A DNA stretch of 64,000 nt from a bacterium (lineage in GTDB: Bacteria > Zixibacteria > MSB-5A5 > CAIYYT01), in assembly GCA_016708315.1 (NCBI GenBank), contig JADJGC010000023.1:1-64000 (forward strand). The letters run 5' to 3'. Of this stretch, positions 16,176 through 25,437 are shown in pieces. Numbering within the stretch: the first letter of the stretch is position 1; each line of letters opens with the position of its first letter. The position numbers were made by a program, and so were the translations under genes. The notes below the pieces were generated by a model. That model made no database searches. It saw only the letters and a program-made list of their open reading frames with translations, and had not been told where the DNA came from.

Positions 16176-17458
16176 AGAAGCGCGAATCGGTAAAGTTCGC
16201 GATTACGGCTTTGACTGCGGCGCTAATAGGAAGCACAACAGTCTATGCTGCAGATCAGGATCAAATTGAGTCATCCCTGCTTATCTACTCAGAGAAGAGC
16301 CGGGTCAGCGCAGCGGAAGGAATTGTTGGCATCAGCAAGCACATTCGGGGCGATTACTTGTTGGGTTTGCGACTTACCTACGACGGCTTGACAGGTCCTT
16401 CGCCGAATGGGGCGACACCGTCGAGCAAAATTCAGACTTTCACTCGACCCTCTGGCAGTGGCTCCTATGACACGCAAGTTGGCAAGACCCCTCTTGATGA
16501 TACCTTCAAGGACACGCGGTTTGCCGTTGATGCCAGTCTCGGCCGTCCGATTGGCAGAATGACGCAAGTTTCGACGGGTTTTCATTTCTCGGCGGAACAT
16601 GACTACTCATCACTTGGGTTTAGTGCCGGCCTCACTCATGATCTCTTCCAACGCAATACGACTATCGGATTATCGGGATCATATTCGCGAGACGCGATCA
16701 ATCCAGAAGGTGGAGCACCGCTCGGTTTTTCAGTAATGCCGCTTCCAAGCGGTGATGGTGGCGATGACGAGCACGAAGGTGAAGACGACGGAATCAGTCA
16801 TGCCAAGGACGTCTTTGATGCAGTGGTCAGCGTTAACCAGATTGTTGATCCAAAGACGATTGTACGCATGAACTACTCGTTCAGCCATTCTTCCGGCTAT
16901 CTGACCGATCCATACAAGATACTGAGCGTAGTGCAAGATGCAAATTCGACTGCTCCGGGAGTTCCCGACCATTACGTTTATGAGAAACGACCAACCGGGC
17001 GCAACAAACACGCTGTTTTTGGTGAAGTTCGACGATACCTTGGAGGCCATGCCATTGACCTTGCCTACCGGTATTTCTGGGATGATTGGGGCGTGAGCTC
17101 TCATACGGCAGATATGTTCTTCACGTGGCAGTTGAAAAACGGACACGCGATCCAGCCGCATGTACGCTGGTATACTCAATCGGAAGCGGATTTTCACAGG
17201 TACTTTATAGTTCAGGGTGCTCCCCTACCCGAAAATGCCTCTGCGGATAGCCGCCTCGCCAAATTTGACGCAGTAACACTTGGGTTAGAATATACGCTGC
17301 CCTTTAATGAGGTTACTCGACTGCGATTGACAGGAGAGTACTATACACAAATGAGCGACAATAGCCCGCCGGAGGCCTTTGGCGAATTGCGCCAGTATGA
17401 TTTATTTCCAAAACTGGATGCATTTATGTTAAGAGCAGGATTCGTCCGTGACTTTTGA
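16166..17458 (+). CDS. DUF3570 outer-membrane beta-barrel protein
   Basis: A 430-residue exported protein with a signal peptide ending near VYA (residue 28). The body alternates hydrophobic and polar residues in about 16 strands and finishes in a terminal Phe (AGFVRDF), the outer-membrane insertion signal. An acidic His-containing loop (DGGDDEHEGEDDG, about 192-204) could bind divalent metal. Its start overlaps DUF4266 and its stop overlaps the ApbE start by about 11 bases, so all four genes are translationally coupled. Known DUF3570 members are barrels of unknown cargo. Confidence 0.85.
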   Translation: MQLKKRESVKFAITALTAALIGSTTVYAADQDQIESSLLIYSEKSRVSAAEGIVGISKHIRGDYLLGLRLTYDGLTGPSPNGATPSSKIQTFTRPSGSGSYDTQVGKTPLDDTFKDTRFAVDASLGRPIGRMTQVSTGFHFSAEHDYSSLGFSAGLTHDLFQRNTTIGLSGSYSRDAINPEGGAPLGFSVMPLPSGDGGDDEHEGEDDGISHAKDVFDAVVSVNQIVDPKTIVRMNYSFSHSSGYLTDPYKILSVVQDANSTAPGVPDHYVYEKRPTGRNKHAVFGEVRRYLGGHAIDLAYRYFWDDWGVSSHTADMFFTWQLKNGHAIQPHVRWYTQSEADFHRYFIVQGAPLPENASADSRLAKFDAVTLGLEYTLPFNEVTRLRLTGEYYTQMSDNSPPEAFGELRQYDLFPKLDAFMLRAGFVRDF

Positions 17459-18350
17459 TGTTGCACAGCCATTCAGTCTGGAAAGACGAGCCCAGCATTG
17501 GGCGGCGGAATTCACGGCGATGGCGAGCCCTTGTGAAGTCTTGATCGAATGCGAACTTGAAAGCGAAGCCCGGGAACTGGCTTCGCTTGCTTTTGCGGAA
17601 GCAATGCGCATTGAACGCAAATTCAGTCGCTATCGTGATGACAATGTAATCTTCAAAATCAACAACGCCCACGGCGAGCCGATCAGTGTTGATGAGGAGA
17701 CTTCGAAGCTTCTGAACTATGCCGCCGAGTCGTTTCACTTGAGCGAGGGGTTGTTTGATATCACATCTGGGCTATTACGGAAGGCTTGGAAGTTCGATGG
17801 CCAACCTGCCAATCCTGACAAAGAATTGATCAAGAAGCTGCTCAATCGTGTTGGATGGGAGAAAGTGCGATTCGACGGTAAACAGATTCGAATGCGTCAT
17901 GGAATGGAAATAGACCTTGGTGGTCTGGGCAAAGAGTATGCTGTAGACCGCGTCGCGGATACTCTTTTTCGGAATCGTCAAGTACCGGTGATGGTCAATT
18001 TTGGCGGAGACCTGAGAACCATTGGGCACCGCGTGGGATCTGCACCGTGGACCATAGGCATCGAGAAACCGGATGAAGAAAACTACTCTGTTGGAGAAAT
18101 TCAGTTGACGGATGGCGCAATCGCAACGAGTGGCGATGCAAGGCGCTTCTGTACATATAAGGGGAAGCGGCTCGGACACATTCTTAATCCAAGAACTGGC
18201 TGGCCGGTGACGAATATGCCAAGAAGCGTGACGGTAATCGCAGAGTACTGCATGGCAGCAGGTTTTCTCGCAACGTTGGCGATGCTTTCGGGTAAGGATG
18301 CCGAGAAGTTTTTGAATGAGCAGGAAGTCAAGTACCACTGCGTAAGGTGA
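17448..18350 (+). CDS. apbE: FAD:protein FMN transferase
   Basis: A 300-residue ApbE enzyme, which moves FMN from FAD onto a Ser or Thr of an extracytoplasmic protein using Mg2+. Diagnostic motifs are present: DLGGLGKEYAVD, VNFGGDLRTIG, ATSGDARRF and GHILNPRTGWPV. There is no signal peptide or lipobox at this start (GTG at 17448, inside the end of the barrel gene), although most ApbE are exported. Many ApbE act on proteins with a D-x-x-[ST]-G-A-[ST] site; no such site is visible in the three genes before it, so the acceptor is likely elsewhere in the genome. Confidence 0.92.
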   Translation: MTFDVAQPFSLERRAQHWAAEFTAMASPCEVLIECELESEARELASLAFAEAMRIERKFSRYRDDNVIFKINNAHGEPISVDEETSKLLNYAAESFHLSEGLFDITSGLLRKAWKFDGQPANPDKELIKKLLNRVGWEKVRFDGKQIRMRHGMEIDLGGLGKEYAVDRVADTLFRNRQVPVMVNFGGDLRTIGHRVGSAPWTIGIEKPDEENYSVGEIQLTDGAIATSGDARRFCTYKGKRLGHILNPRTGWPVTNMPRSVTVIAEYCMAAGFLATLAMLSGKDAEKFLNEQEVKYHCVR

Positions 18351-18589
18351 CAGTCGTTAAGCTCTTGTGGACCATCACCATATTCAAGCAATTCTGCCTT
18401 TCATTCTCCGCCGATTTCCTCTACTAATCTTTGCTTTTGCAATGCCGACATTAGATAAAGGATTGCTACGAGTTAGTCGCAGCCTGGACAGTCTGCTTCC
18501 TTCGGTAATGGGAGCGCGAAATCCAATGGCGGGCAGTACCAAAGTCTAAAGGTGTTAGGGCAACTTCAAATCTCCGAGGAGTCTTTGTT

Positions 18590-19729
18590 ATGCAAATCGA
18601 ACAACAAAAGTGGCAGAAAACGACCGGATGGACCAAGTCTACAACCGGCAAAATGAGCGGTGAACCGCAGTTGGTCTTGCTCTTCGGTGAAGGTGCCCTT
18701 CTGGACGACGAGAGAATACTCACCGAACTTCGGAAGAGTTATCCTCTGTCGCATATCTTTGGTTGCTCCACCGCCGGCGAAATCAAAGGGACAGAAGTTT
18801 CCGATGAGACACTCGTCGCATCGGCGGTACACTTTGACCACACAACGTTGCAATTGACACAGGTCGCAGTCGATGAACAGGTGAGCAGTTACGAGGCCGG
18901 GCGCAAATTGGCAGCAGCTCTTAATAGCGACGAGTTGCGCCATGTGATCGTGCTTTCCGATGGATTGGGCGTCAATGGCAGCGAGCTGGTCAAGGGACTT
19001 ACAAGCAACCTTCGCAAAGATACAACTGTTACGGGCGGATTGTCCGGTGATGGAGACAGATTCAAGCGCACAGTAGTGGTGATGGACACACCACAAGTTC
19101 CGAATTCGGTGGTCGCGCTCGGTCTGTACGGTGATCGGCTGCGAGTTGGCTTCGGATCGGAAGGTGGATGGGATTCGTTTGGTCCGGAACGACTGGTGAC
19201 AAAATCAGACGGCAACGTGCTGTACGAACTCGATGGGACGTCGGTATTGGATTTATACCGCAAGTATCTTGGCGAGCATGCAGACGGTCTGCCGGGAACG
19301 GGTTTGTTGTTTCCGCTGAGTTTGCGCGGACAAAATGGCGAGCGCGGAATCGTGCGGACAGTTCTTGCAATTGATGAAGCTTCAAAGAGCATGACATTTG
19401 CGGGCGACATACCGGAAGGATCCTTTGCGCGGTTGATGAAAGCCAACTTCGATCGATTGATTGATGGCGCTGGAAGTGCAGCCCAAGTTTCGAATGACGC
19501 AATCGGTGAGACTTCTGCCGAGTTGGCAATCTTGATAAGCTGCGTTGGCAGGAAAATGGTGCTTGGCCAAAGAATTGAAGAGGAAGTTGAAGCTGTCCAA
19601 GATGTGTTGGGACGCGGCAGTGTATTGACTGGATTCTATTCTTACGGTGAGATTTCACCTTTTGCGCCAAACGCCTTTTGTGAATTGCACAACCAAACAA
19701 TGACAATTACGACGCTTGCCGAGGTGTAA
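18590..19729 (+). CDS. FIST domain sensor protein
   Basis: A 379-residue cytoplasmic protein with FIST_N (about 25-215, including FGCSTAGEIKGTEV and VTGGLSGDGDRFKRT) and FIST_C (about 225-365, ending GRGSVLTGFYSYGEISPF). FIST proteins bind small ligands, probably amino acids, and pass the signal to kinases or methyl-accepting proteins. GAGGAG lies eight bases before the ATG. The stop is three bases before the GTG start of a histidine kinase, so the two form a ligand-sensor and kinase pair. Confidence 0.9.
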   Translation: MQIEQQKWQKTTGWTKSTTGKMSGEPQLVLLFGEGALLDDERILTELRKSYPLSHIFGCSTAGEIKGTEVSDETLVASAVHFDHTTLQLTQVAVDEQVSSYEAGRKLAAALNSDELRHVIVLSDGLGVNGSELVKGLTSNLRKDTTVTGGLSGDGDRFKRTVVVMDTPQVPNSVVALGLYGDRLRVGFGSEGGWDSFGPERLVTKSDGNVLYELDGTSVLDLYRKYLGEHADGLPGTGLLFPLSLRGQNGERGIVRTVLAIDEASKSMTFAGDIPEGSFARLMKANFDRLIDGAGSAAQVSNDAIGETSAELAILISCVGRKMVLGQRIEEEVEAVQDVLGRGSVLTGFYSYGEISPFAPNAFCELHNQTMTITTLAEV

Positions 19730-19732
19730 TTC

Positions 19733-21715
19733 GTGGACTCGATGCACAGCCTGCTCCGCAGACAGTTGTTGAAGACATTCGGAAGTCTTGAGAATGTTCC
19801 GGACGAGCTCAAGTCGTTCCTTTCGGGCATTAGCGCTGCATATACGCAATTCGATCACGATCGGTCGATGCTGGAGCGATCGCTTGACCTGAGTTCAGAC
19901 GAATTGCTGCAACTGAACGCCGACCTGCGAGCGATCTTCGATGTATTGCCGGATCTCTTCTTCCGATTAGACAATGATGGCAGGATTCTCGATTGCAAGT
20001 CCGGCGCAGGCACGGAGTTGTTTACTTCTCATCGGTCTTTGATCGGCAAGTACATTCAGGATATTCCGGTACCAGAAGTTGGTCGCAAGTTTGGCGAAGC
20101 ACTGGCGACGGTGCGCGTGACGAAGTCGATGGTGAGTCTCGAGTACTCGCTGAACTCCGACAACCGTGAAGCGTACTACGAAGCGCGAATCCTACCAATG
20201 GCAAATACGCAGCTGGTTACCGTGGTGCGGGACATCACCGAGCGCAAGAATGCTGAGATTGCATTACGAGAGGGTGAAGCGCGATTGCGGTTGATTGTAG
20301 AGAATGCGTTTGACGCGATTGTGGGAATGGACGCTTCGGGCAAAATCATAGTCTGGAATCCGCAGGCTGAAAGGACTTTCGGCTGGACCGAATCTGAAGC
20401 GATCGGAAGGAACTTCGCGGAAACAATCTTGCAGGAGCGTGAACGGCAGAAATACTCTGCGCAGATGAAGGACTTTCAGCTTGACGGAAAATTCCCGATT
20501 TTGGGGAAGTCAGTAGAAATTCAGGCGCTGCACAAGGATGGCCGTGAGCTTTCAGTCGAGTTGGCGATTTCACCGATAAGACTCAACAATGTCGTCTTCT
20601 TCAGTGCGTTCTTACGCGACATCAGCGAGAGGAAACAACTTCAACACGAACGGGAATTGATGGAGGTGCAGCTATTGCACTCTCAAAAGCTTGAAGCGAT
20701 CGGCAATCTTGCCGCAGGGATAGCGCACGAGATCAATACGCCGGCGCAGTATATCGGCGACAATACTCGTTTCGTAAGCGAAACGTTTCGCGATTTGGAG
20801 CGCGTTCTTGAGTCGCAGGATAAGTTATTGGCAGCGGCAAACGAGGAGCTATTTGCTCCGGACCTGGTGGCGGAAGTATTAAAGGCGACAAAGGCAGCTG
20901 ATATGGAGTTTCTCAGAGCAGAGATTCCGAAGGCAATTGATCAAGCGCTTGAGGGAGTCGAACGGGTTACCACGATCGTGAGAGCAATGAAAGACTTCTC
21001 ACATCCGGGGACGACGGAAAAGGTCGCCACTGACTTGAACCGAGCGATACAGAGTACAATCACGGTTTGCAGAAGTGAATGGAAGTATGTCGCGGAAATG
21101 GACATCGACCTTGAGCCGGATTTGCCAGCTACTCTCTGTCTTCCAAGCGAACTCAATCAGGTGTTTCTGAATATTATCGTAAATGCTGCTCATGCAATTG
21201 GTGAAGCAACAAATGACGGCGCCAACGGTCGAGGCAGAATTTCGATTCAGACTCGCAGTGAAGGCGATAGAAATGTCGTTCGAATTAGCGATACCGGCGC
21301 CGGTATCCCCGAAGAGGCCCGCGGTAGAATTTTCGATCCGTTCTTTACGACAAAGGGAGTTGGCAAAGGAACCGGGCAAGGTCTGGCGATTGCGCGATCT
21401 GTCGTCGTTGACAAACACGGCGGTACGATAGACTTTGAGACCGAGACCGGCAAAGGAACGACGTTCGTCATCCGACTACCAATTCACAAAGTAGAAGCGA
21501 TGCCAAAGTTGGCCGCAGACACATCACGTGGTGCCGGCCTTCCAAGAACTATCAGGTTCATCCCGTCTTGTCAACAGAGGTTGAACGATGCTCGAATCCG
21601 GCTTAGAACCGTTTCTGATAGAAGTGGCAATACGGCTCTTTGCCATTCGACTCGTAGTAATCTTGATGATACTTTTCTGCAGGATAAAAGACGTCGGCTT
21701 TGGCGATCTCGGTAA
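19733..21715 (+). CDS. PAS-PAS histidine kinase paired with the FIST protein; odd C-terminal tail
   Basis: A 660-residue cytoplasmic kinase without membrane spans: a coiled N terminus, PAS 1 (about 60-175), PAS 2 (about 183-300), a dimerisation/phosphoacceptor helix with NLAAGIAHEINTPAQYIGDN, and an HATPase (NAAHAIGEA, DTGAGIPEE, GTGQGLAIA) ending near residue 585. The last 75 or so residues have no domain and the final 37 read antisense across the end of the msrBA gene. FIST-kinase pairs often have a response regulator downstream; none follows. GTG start at 19733 is coupled to the FIST stop. The true C terminus may be shorter or frameshifted. Confidence 0.87.
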   Translation: MDSMHSLLRRQLLKTFGSLENVPDELKSFLSGISAAYTQFDHDRSMLERSLDLSSDELLQLNADLRAIFDVLPDLFFRLDNDGRILDCKSGAGTELFTSHRSLIGKYIQDIPVPEVGRKFGEALATVRVTKSMVSLEYSLNSDNREAYYEARILPMANTQLVTVVRDITERKNAEIALREGEARLRLIVENAFDAIVGMDASGKIIVWNPQAERTFGWTESEAIGRNFAETILQERERQKYSAQMKDFQLDGKFPILGKSVEIQALHKDGRELSVELAISPIRLNNVVFFSAFLRDISERKQLQHERELMEVQLLHSQKLEAIGNLAAGIAHEINTPAQYIGDNTRFVSETFRDLERVLESQDKLLAAANEELFAPDLVAEVLKATKAADMEFLRAEIPKAIDQALEGVERVTTIVRAMKDFSHPGTTEKVATDLNRAIQSTITVCRSEWKYVAEMDIDLEPDLPATLCLPSELNQVFLNIIVNAAHAIGEATNDGANGRGRISIQTRSEGDRNVVRISDTGAGIPEEARGRIFDPFFTTKGVGKGTGQGLAIARSVVVDKHGGTIDFETETGKGTTFVIRLPIHKVEAMPKLAADTSRGAGLPRTIRFIPSCQQRLNDARIRLRTVSDRSGNTALCHSTRSNLDDTFLQDKRRRLWRSR

Positions 21716-22586
21716 CGACTTTGTAACCTTTGTCCTTCAAAAGCCCGACCAATTTCTCGGTGACCTGCTTTTGTTCATCGCTAACATAGAAGACAGCTGA
21801 CCGATATTGATTTCCGACATCCGGACCTTGACGATTGAGCTGTGTCGGATCGTGAATCTCAAAGAAAAGGCGCGCTAGGGTTTCAAAGTTGGTCTTGCTT
21901 GGATCATAGACAACCTCCACGGTCTCCGCGTGGCCGGTGTTTCCATCACAAACTTCGCGGTATGTCGGATTCTTGGTGTGCCCGTTCATGTAACCGGATT
22001 GCACAGAAATTACACCGGGGGATTGCTGAAGCAAGTGCTCTGTACCCCAGAAGCACCCGCCGGCAAAGTATGCCTTCTCAGTTGCGGATATCACCGAGGC
22101 CGATTCTGATGCCGGAATGAACTTCATCGAAATCGAATTGACACAGTGACGAACGTTTTTGTCGGTGAAGCCTTCGCCCTCAAAGACGTGACCGAGATGA
22201 CCGCCGCAGTTCGCACAGGTGATTTCTGTGCGCCGACCATCGGCATCGACGGTGCGTTTAACTGCGCCTTTGATTTCGTCATCGAAGCTTGGCCATCCGC
22301 AGCCGGAATCGAATTTATCGGAGGAGCGATAGAGAGGAGAATCACACTGCTTGCAGATGTATGTGCCCGCAGCATTAGTCTTGTAAAGCTCGCCGGTAAA
22401 AGGTACTTCGGTACCTTTAAAAAGAATGACTTGTTCTTCTTCAGGAGTGAGTTTATTTCGTGTCAAGTTAGTCTCCTTGTTCTTGTCTTTAGACATCATG
22501 TTCGTCGGCATAACTACGAAGATAAGCGCCGCGAGAACTGCCCCGCCGATTAATGTACGGAGTATCTTCCCTGTGGTTGGTTTCAT
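21603..22586 (-). CDS. msrBA: Membrane-anchored MsrB-MsrA fusion, methionine sulfoxide reductase
   Basis: A 327-residue bifunctional enzyme that repairs both R- and S-methionine sulfoxide outside the cytoplasm. A signal-anchor (KILRTLIGGAVLAALIFVVMP) is followed by the MsrB domain with zinc-site CxxC pairs (CKQC, CANC), GCGWPSF and the catalytic Cys in RHCVNSISMKF, then the MsrA domain with the catalytic GGCFWGTEH and the GHAETVEV and YHQDYY motifs. ATG at 22586 is preferred: AAGGAG lies nine bases before it. Its 3' end overlaps the tail of the convergent kinase gene by 113 bases. Electrons would come from a periplasmic thioredoxin, possibly a TlpA-like protein. Confidence 0.94.
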   Translation of the reverse strand: MKPTTGKILRTLIGGAVLAALIFVVMPTNMMSKDKNKETNLTRNKLTPEEEQVILFKGTEVPFTGELYKTNAAGTYICKQCDSPLYRSSDKFDSGCGWPSFDDEIKGAVKRTVDADGRRTEITCANCGGHLGHVFEGEGFTDKNVRHCVNSISMKFIPASESASVISATEKAYFAGGCFWGTEHLLQQSPGVISVQSGYMNGHTKNPTYREVCDGNTGHAETVEVVYDPSKTNFETLARLFFEIHDPTQLNRQGPDVGNQYRSAVFYVSDEQKQVTEKLVGLLKDKGYKVVTEIAKADVFYPAEKYHQDYYESNGKEPYCHFYQKRF

Positions 22587-22804
22587 ATTAGTCATCTCCT
22601 TGCTGAGAAAGCTCGTCGCCCGGCATACATGCCGGTCTGTACAAGGGAAACGTGAAGCAAACAATGGATGTTCCCGCAACTGGTGCCTCAAATACAAAAC
22701 CGGCTTGCCAAAGCGACGATTCAGTGTTAATATTTGTTAATGATGGATACACTTACTCCAGTAAAGACATCAGCAATCAAGAATGAGCACAAGGACTCGG
22801 CGAC

Positions 22805-23617
22805 ATGAACAATCCGCTGCGTTTGATGTGCGTGCTGGCTCATCCCGATGATGAATCGCTCGGTTTCGGCGGAACGCTTGCGCGTTACGCCGCAGAAGGA
22901 GTCGAGACCTTCGTTGTGTGCGCTACCCGAGGTGAACGAGGACGATACGGCGATGCCGTTGAGCGTCCAGCGCCGGAGATTGTCGGTAAGGCACGCGAAG
23001 CTGAATTGCGAGCCGCAGCTAAAGAGCTTGGTGTCCGCGAGGTCCACCTGCTTGATTATCTCGATGCCGACCTTGACAAGGCGGATCCTATTGAAGCAAT
23101 CAGAAAGATCGCCGGGCATATTCGCAATCTCCGGCCGCACGTGATTGCTTCGTTTGGTGCTGACGGCGGGTATGGCCATCCGGACCATATTGCAATCTCG
23201 CAATTCTGCGGCGCGGCTATTGTATGTGCTGCCGATCCCGAGTACCGTATCGAGGGAAACCCGGCAAAGCATCATTGTGTCAACAAGTTCTATCATTTGG
23301 CGTGGACATACGGCAAGTGGAAAGCGTATACAGAGGCATTCCGCGACTTGAAAATTACAGTCGACGGTGTTGATCGCCGTGCGATACCGTGGCCAGACTG
23401 GGAAGTCACATCCATTATTGATACCAGGCAATACTGGGAACGAGTCTGGCGGGCGGTACAGTGTCACAAGACGCAACTGACAATTTATAGTAAACTGGCT
23501 GGTTTATCGGACGATGGCCAACGCGAATTATGGGGAACGCAGGAATTCTATCGCGTTTTCTCTACCGTCAATGGCGGTAGAGCGAAGGAATCAGACCTGT
23601 TTGAAGGGCTGAGATAA
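22805..23617 (+). CDS. PIG-L/LmbE family zinc deacetylase
   Basis: A 270-residue cytoplasmic enzyme of the family that removes acetyl from N-acetylglucosamine-containing small molecules. The metal motif AHPDDESLGFGG (Asp/His ligands) opens the protein and GYGHPDHIAIS gives the third His ligand. In other bacteria such enzymes make bacillithiol or mycothiol precursors or act on lipid-linked sugars; the partner genes for those pathways are not here, so the substrate is open. AAGGA precedes the ATG. A PLP decarboxylase follows after 68 bases and may be co-transcribed. Confidence 0.88.
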   Translation: MNNPLRLMCVLAHPDDESLGFGGTLARYAAEGVETFVVCATRGERGRYGDAVERPAPEIVGKAREAELRAAAKELGVREVHLLDYLDADLDKADPIEAIRKIAGHIRNLRPHVIASFGADGGYGHPDHIAISQFCGAAIVCAADPEYRIEGNPAKHHCVNKFYHLAWTYGKWKAYTEAFRDLKITVDGVDRRAIPWPDWEVTSIIDTRQYWERVWRAVQCHKTQLTIYSKLAGLSDDGQRELWGTQEFYRVFSTVNGGRAKESDLFEGLR

Positions 23618-23685
23618 CGAAGTCTGATTCAGATTCAACGATGTCCAACTCAGCCGAAAACAACTAACCAAGAAGGCAAACACAA

Positions 23686-25191
23686 ATGACGTCAGGACGT
23701 TCCGCTCCAGTTGATATGTCGCCTGAGGAATTCCGTAAACTCGGGCATCGATTGATCGACCAAATCGCAGAGTTTTTGAGGGAGCTTCCGAAAAAGCCGG
23801 TGACACCGTCAGAAGAGCCAACGGACGTCGGGGCACTGATTGGCCGCTCTACTCCCCTACCGAAAGTCGGCACCGATGCCGGAGCTCTCCTTGATCGAGC
23901 GGCGGAGTTGATGTTCAATCACTCGCTCTTTAATGGACACCCGCGATTTTGGGGCTATATCACTGCTTCACCGACACCAATCGGAATGCTCGGAGATTTG
24001 TTGGCTTCGGCAGCAAACTCCAATCTTGGTTCGTGGAAACTCGGTCCGATGGCGACGGAGATCGAATCGCAGACAATCCGGTGGATTGCGGAGCTGATTG
24101 GGTATCCGACGGATTGCGGTGGGATACTCGTGAGTGGCGGTAATATGGCAAATTTTGTCGGATTTCTTGCTGCTCGTCGCGCTAAGGCAGAATGGGACAT
24201 CCGAGAGTTGGGAGCAACGCCAGCTGGAACAAAGAAGATGGTGGTCTACACATCTGCCGAAACCCATACCTGGATTCAAAAGGCGGCTGACCTTTTTGGA
24301 CTGGGCACCGCCGGCGTCCGTTGGATTCCGACGGACAAGCAGAAGCGTATGAATACAAACATCTTAGAGAATCAGATTCGGAGCGATTTGGAGGCAGGTC
24401 TATTGCCGATTATGGTCGTTGGTACGGCTGGAACGGTCAGCACTGGTGCCGTGGATCCTCTGTTCGAAATAGACAAGATCTGTCGAAAGTACAAGTTGTG
24501 GTTTCACGTGGACGGTGCCTATGGCGGATTCGCTGCGAAAGTTCCGGGAACACCCCACGATTTGAAAGGGATGGAGCTTGCAGATTCGGTAGCTGTGGAC
24601 CCACACAAATGGCTATATGCTCCCATAGAAGTCGGATGCGCCCTGGTACGCACTCCTGCACATATGACTGACGCCTTTTCTTATCATCCTCCCTACTATC
24701 ATTTCGATGACTCAGTTACGAACTATGTAGACTACGGAATGCAGAATTCCCGTGGATTTCGTGCGCTCAAGGTATGGTTGGCATTGCAGCAGGTCGGCAG
24801 TGACGGATATGTGAATATGATCGGGGATGATATTCGGTTAGCAGAGATGTTGTATCGACTCGTCGACGAGCAGCCTGAGCTGGAGAGATTCACTCAGGGG
24901 CTAAGTATAACAACATTCCGGTTCGTCCCGATGGACTTAAGAACGAAGGTCGGTCACGCGGATACCGACAAATACCTCAACAAACTCAATGAAGAGATCA
25001 TGTTGGCGCTTGAGAGGAGCGGCGAGGCCTTTGTTTCGCATGCAATCATCGACGGAGTCTTTGTACTTCGAGTCTGTGTTGTAAACTTCCGAACGAGTGA
25101 AGACGATATGAAGATGTTTCCCGCCTTAATTTGCCAATTGGGTACGATGGTCGATCGCCTACTTCGCCCCGAACATGCAAAGCCGCTCTAG
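23686..25191 (+). CDS. PLP-dependent group II decarboxylase (aromatic amino acid type)
   Basis: A 501-residue fold-type I enzyme that would decarboxylate an aromatic or related amino acid to an amine. The N-terminal helix (MSPEEFRKLGHRLIDQIAEFL), NGHPRFWGYIT, GGILVSGGNMANF, the PLP-stacking His in AETHTWIQKA, the Asp in FHVDGAYGG and the Schiff-base Lys in VDPHKWLY are all present. Length matches tyrosine/DOPA/tryptophan decarboxylases. Substrate cannot be fixed by motif alone. Nothing downstream continues the operon; the next gene starts about 250 bases away. Confidence 0.9.
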   Translation: MTSGRSAPVDMSPEEFRKLGHRLIDQIAEFLRELPKKPVTPSEEPTDVGALIGRSTPLPKVGTDAGALLDRAAELMFNHSLFNGHPRFWGYITASPTPIGMLGDLLASAANSNLGSWKLGPMATEIESQTIRWIAELIGYPTDCGGILVSGGNMANFVGFLAARRAKAEWDIRELGATPAGTKKMVVYTSAETHTWIQKAADLFGLGTAGVRWIPTDKQKRMNTNILENQIRSDLEAGLLPIMVVGTAGTVSTGAVDPLFEIDKICRKYKLWFHVDGAYGGFAAKVPGTPHDLKGMELADSVAVDPHKWLYAPIEVGCALVRTPAHMTDAFSYHPPYYHFDDSVTNYVDYGMQNSRGFRALKVWLALQQVGSDGYVNMIGDDIRLAEMLYRLVDEQPELERFTQGLSITTFRFVPMDLRTKVGHADTDKYLNKLNEEIMLALERSGEAFVSHAIIDGVFVLRVCVVNFRTSEDDMKMFPALICQLGTMVDRLLRPEHAKPL

Positions 25192-25437
25192 ACCTTCAAG
25201 CGAGTTCTCTTAGTCGCGATTGCGATCCAATTCCTTTAGCTCCTATCGCTTTCTGTCCCCTTCAATCTTACACAAATTGACATTTAGTCGCATTTCGTTC
25301 TTGGATAAAAGACTCGAATTAATATATTGCGTACGGTCTATTATTACTACATCTATCGAACAGATGATTGAGACAATTTTAGTTAACCTTTTCGGGAACC
25401 CTCGAAACAAAATTCCTGCAACTCTCTGGAGGTACCT

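Noticed and set aside
16430..16470. An ApbE flavin-attachment site in the DUF3570 barrel (PNGATPS)
   Set aside because: The motif needs Ser or Thr before GA; here it is Asn, with no upstream Asp in position.
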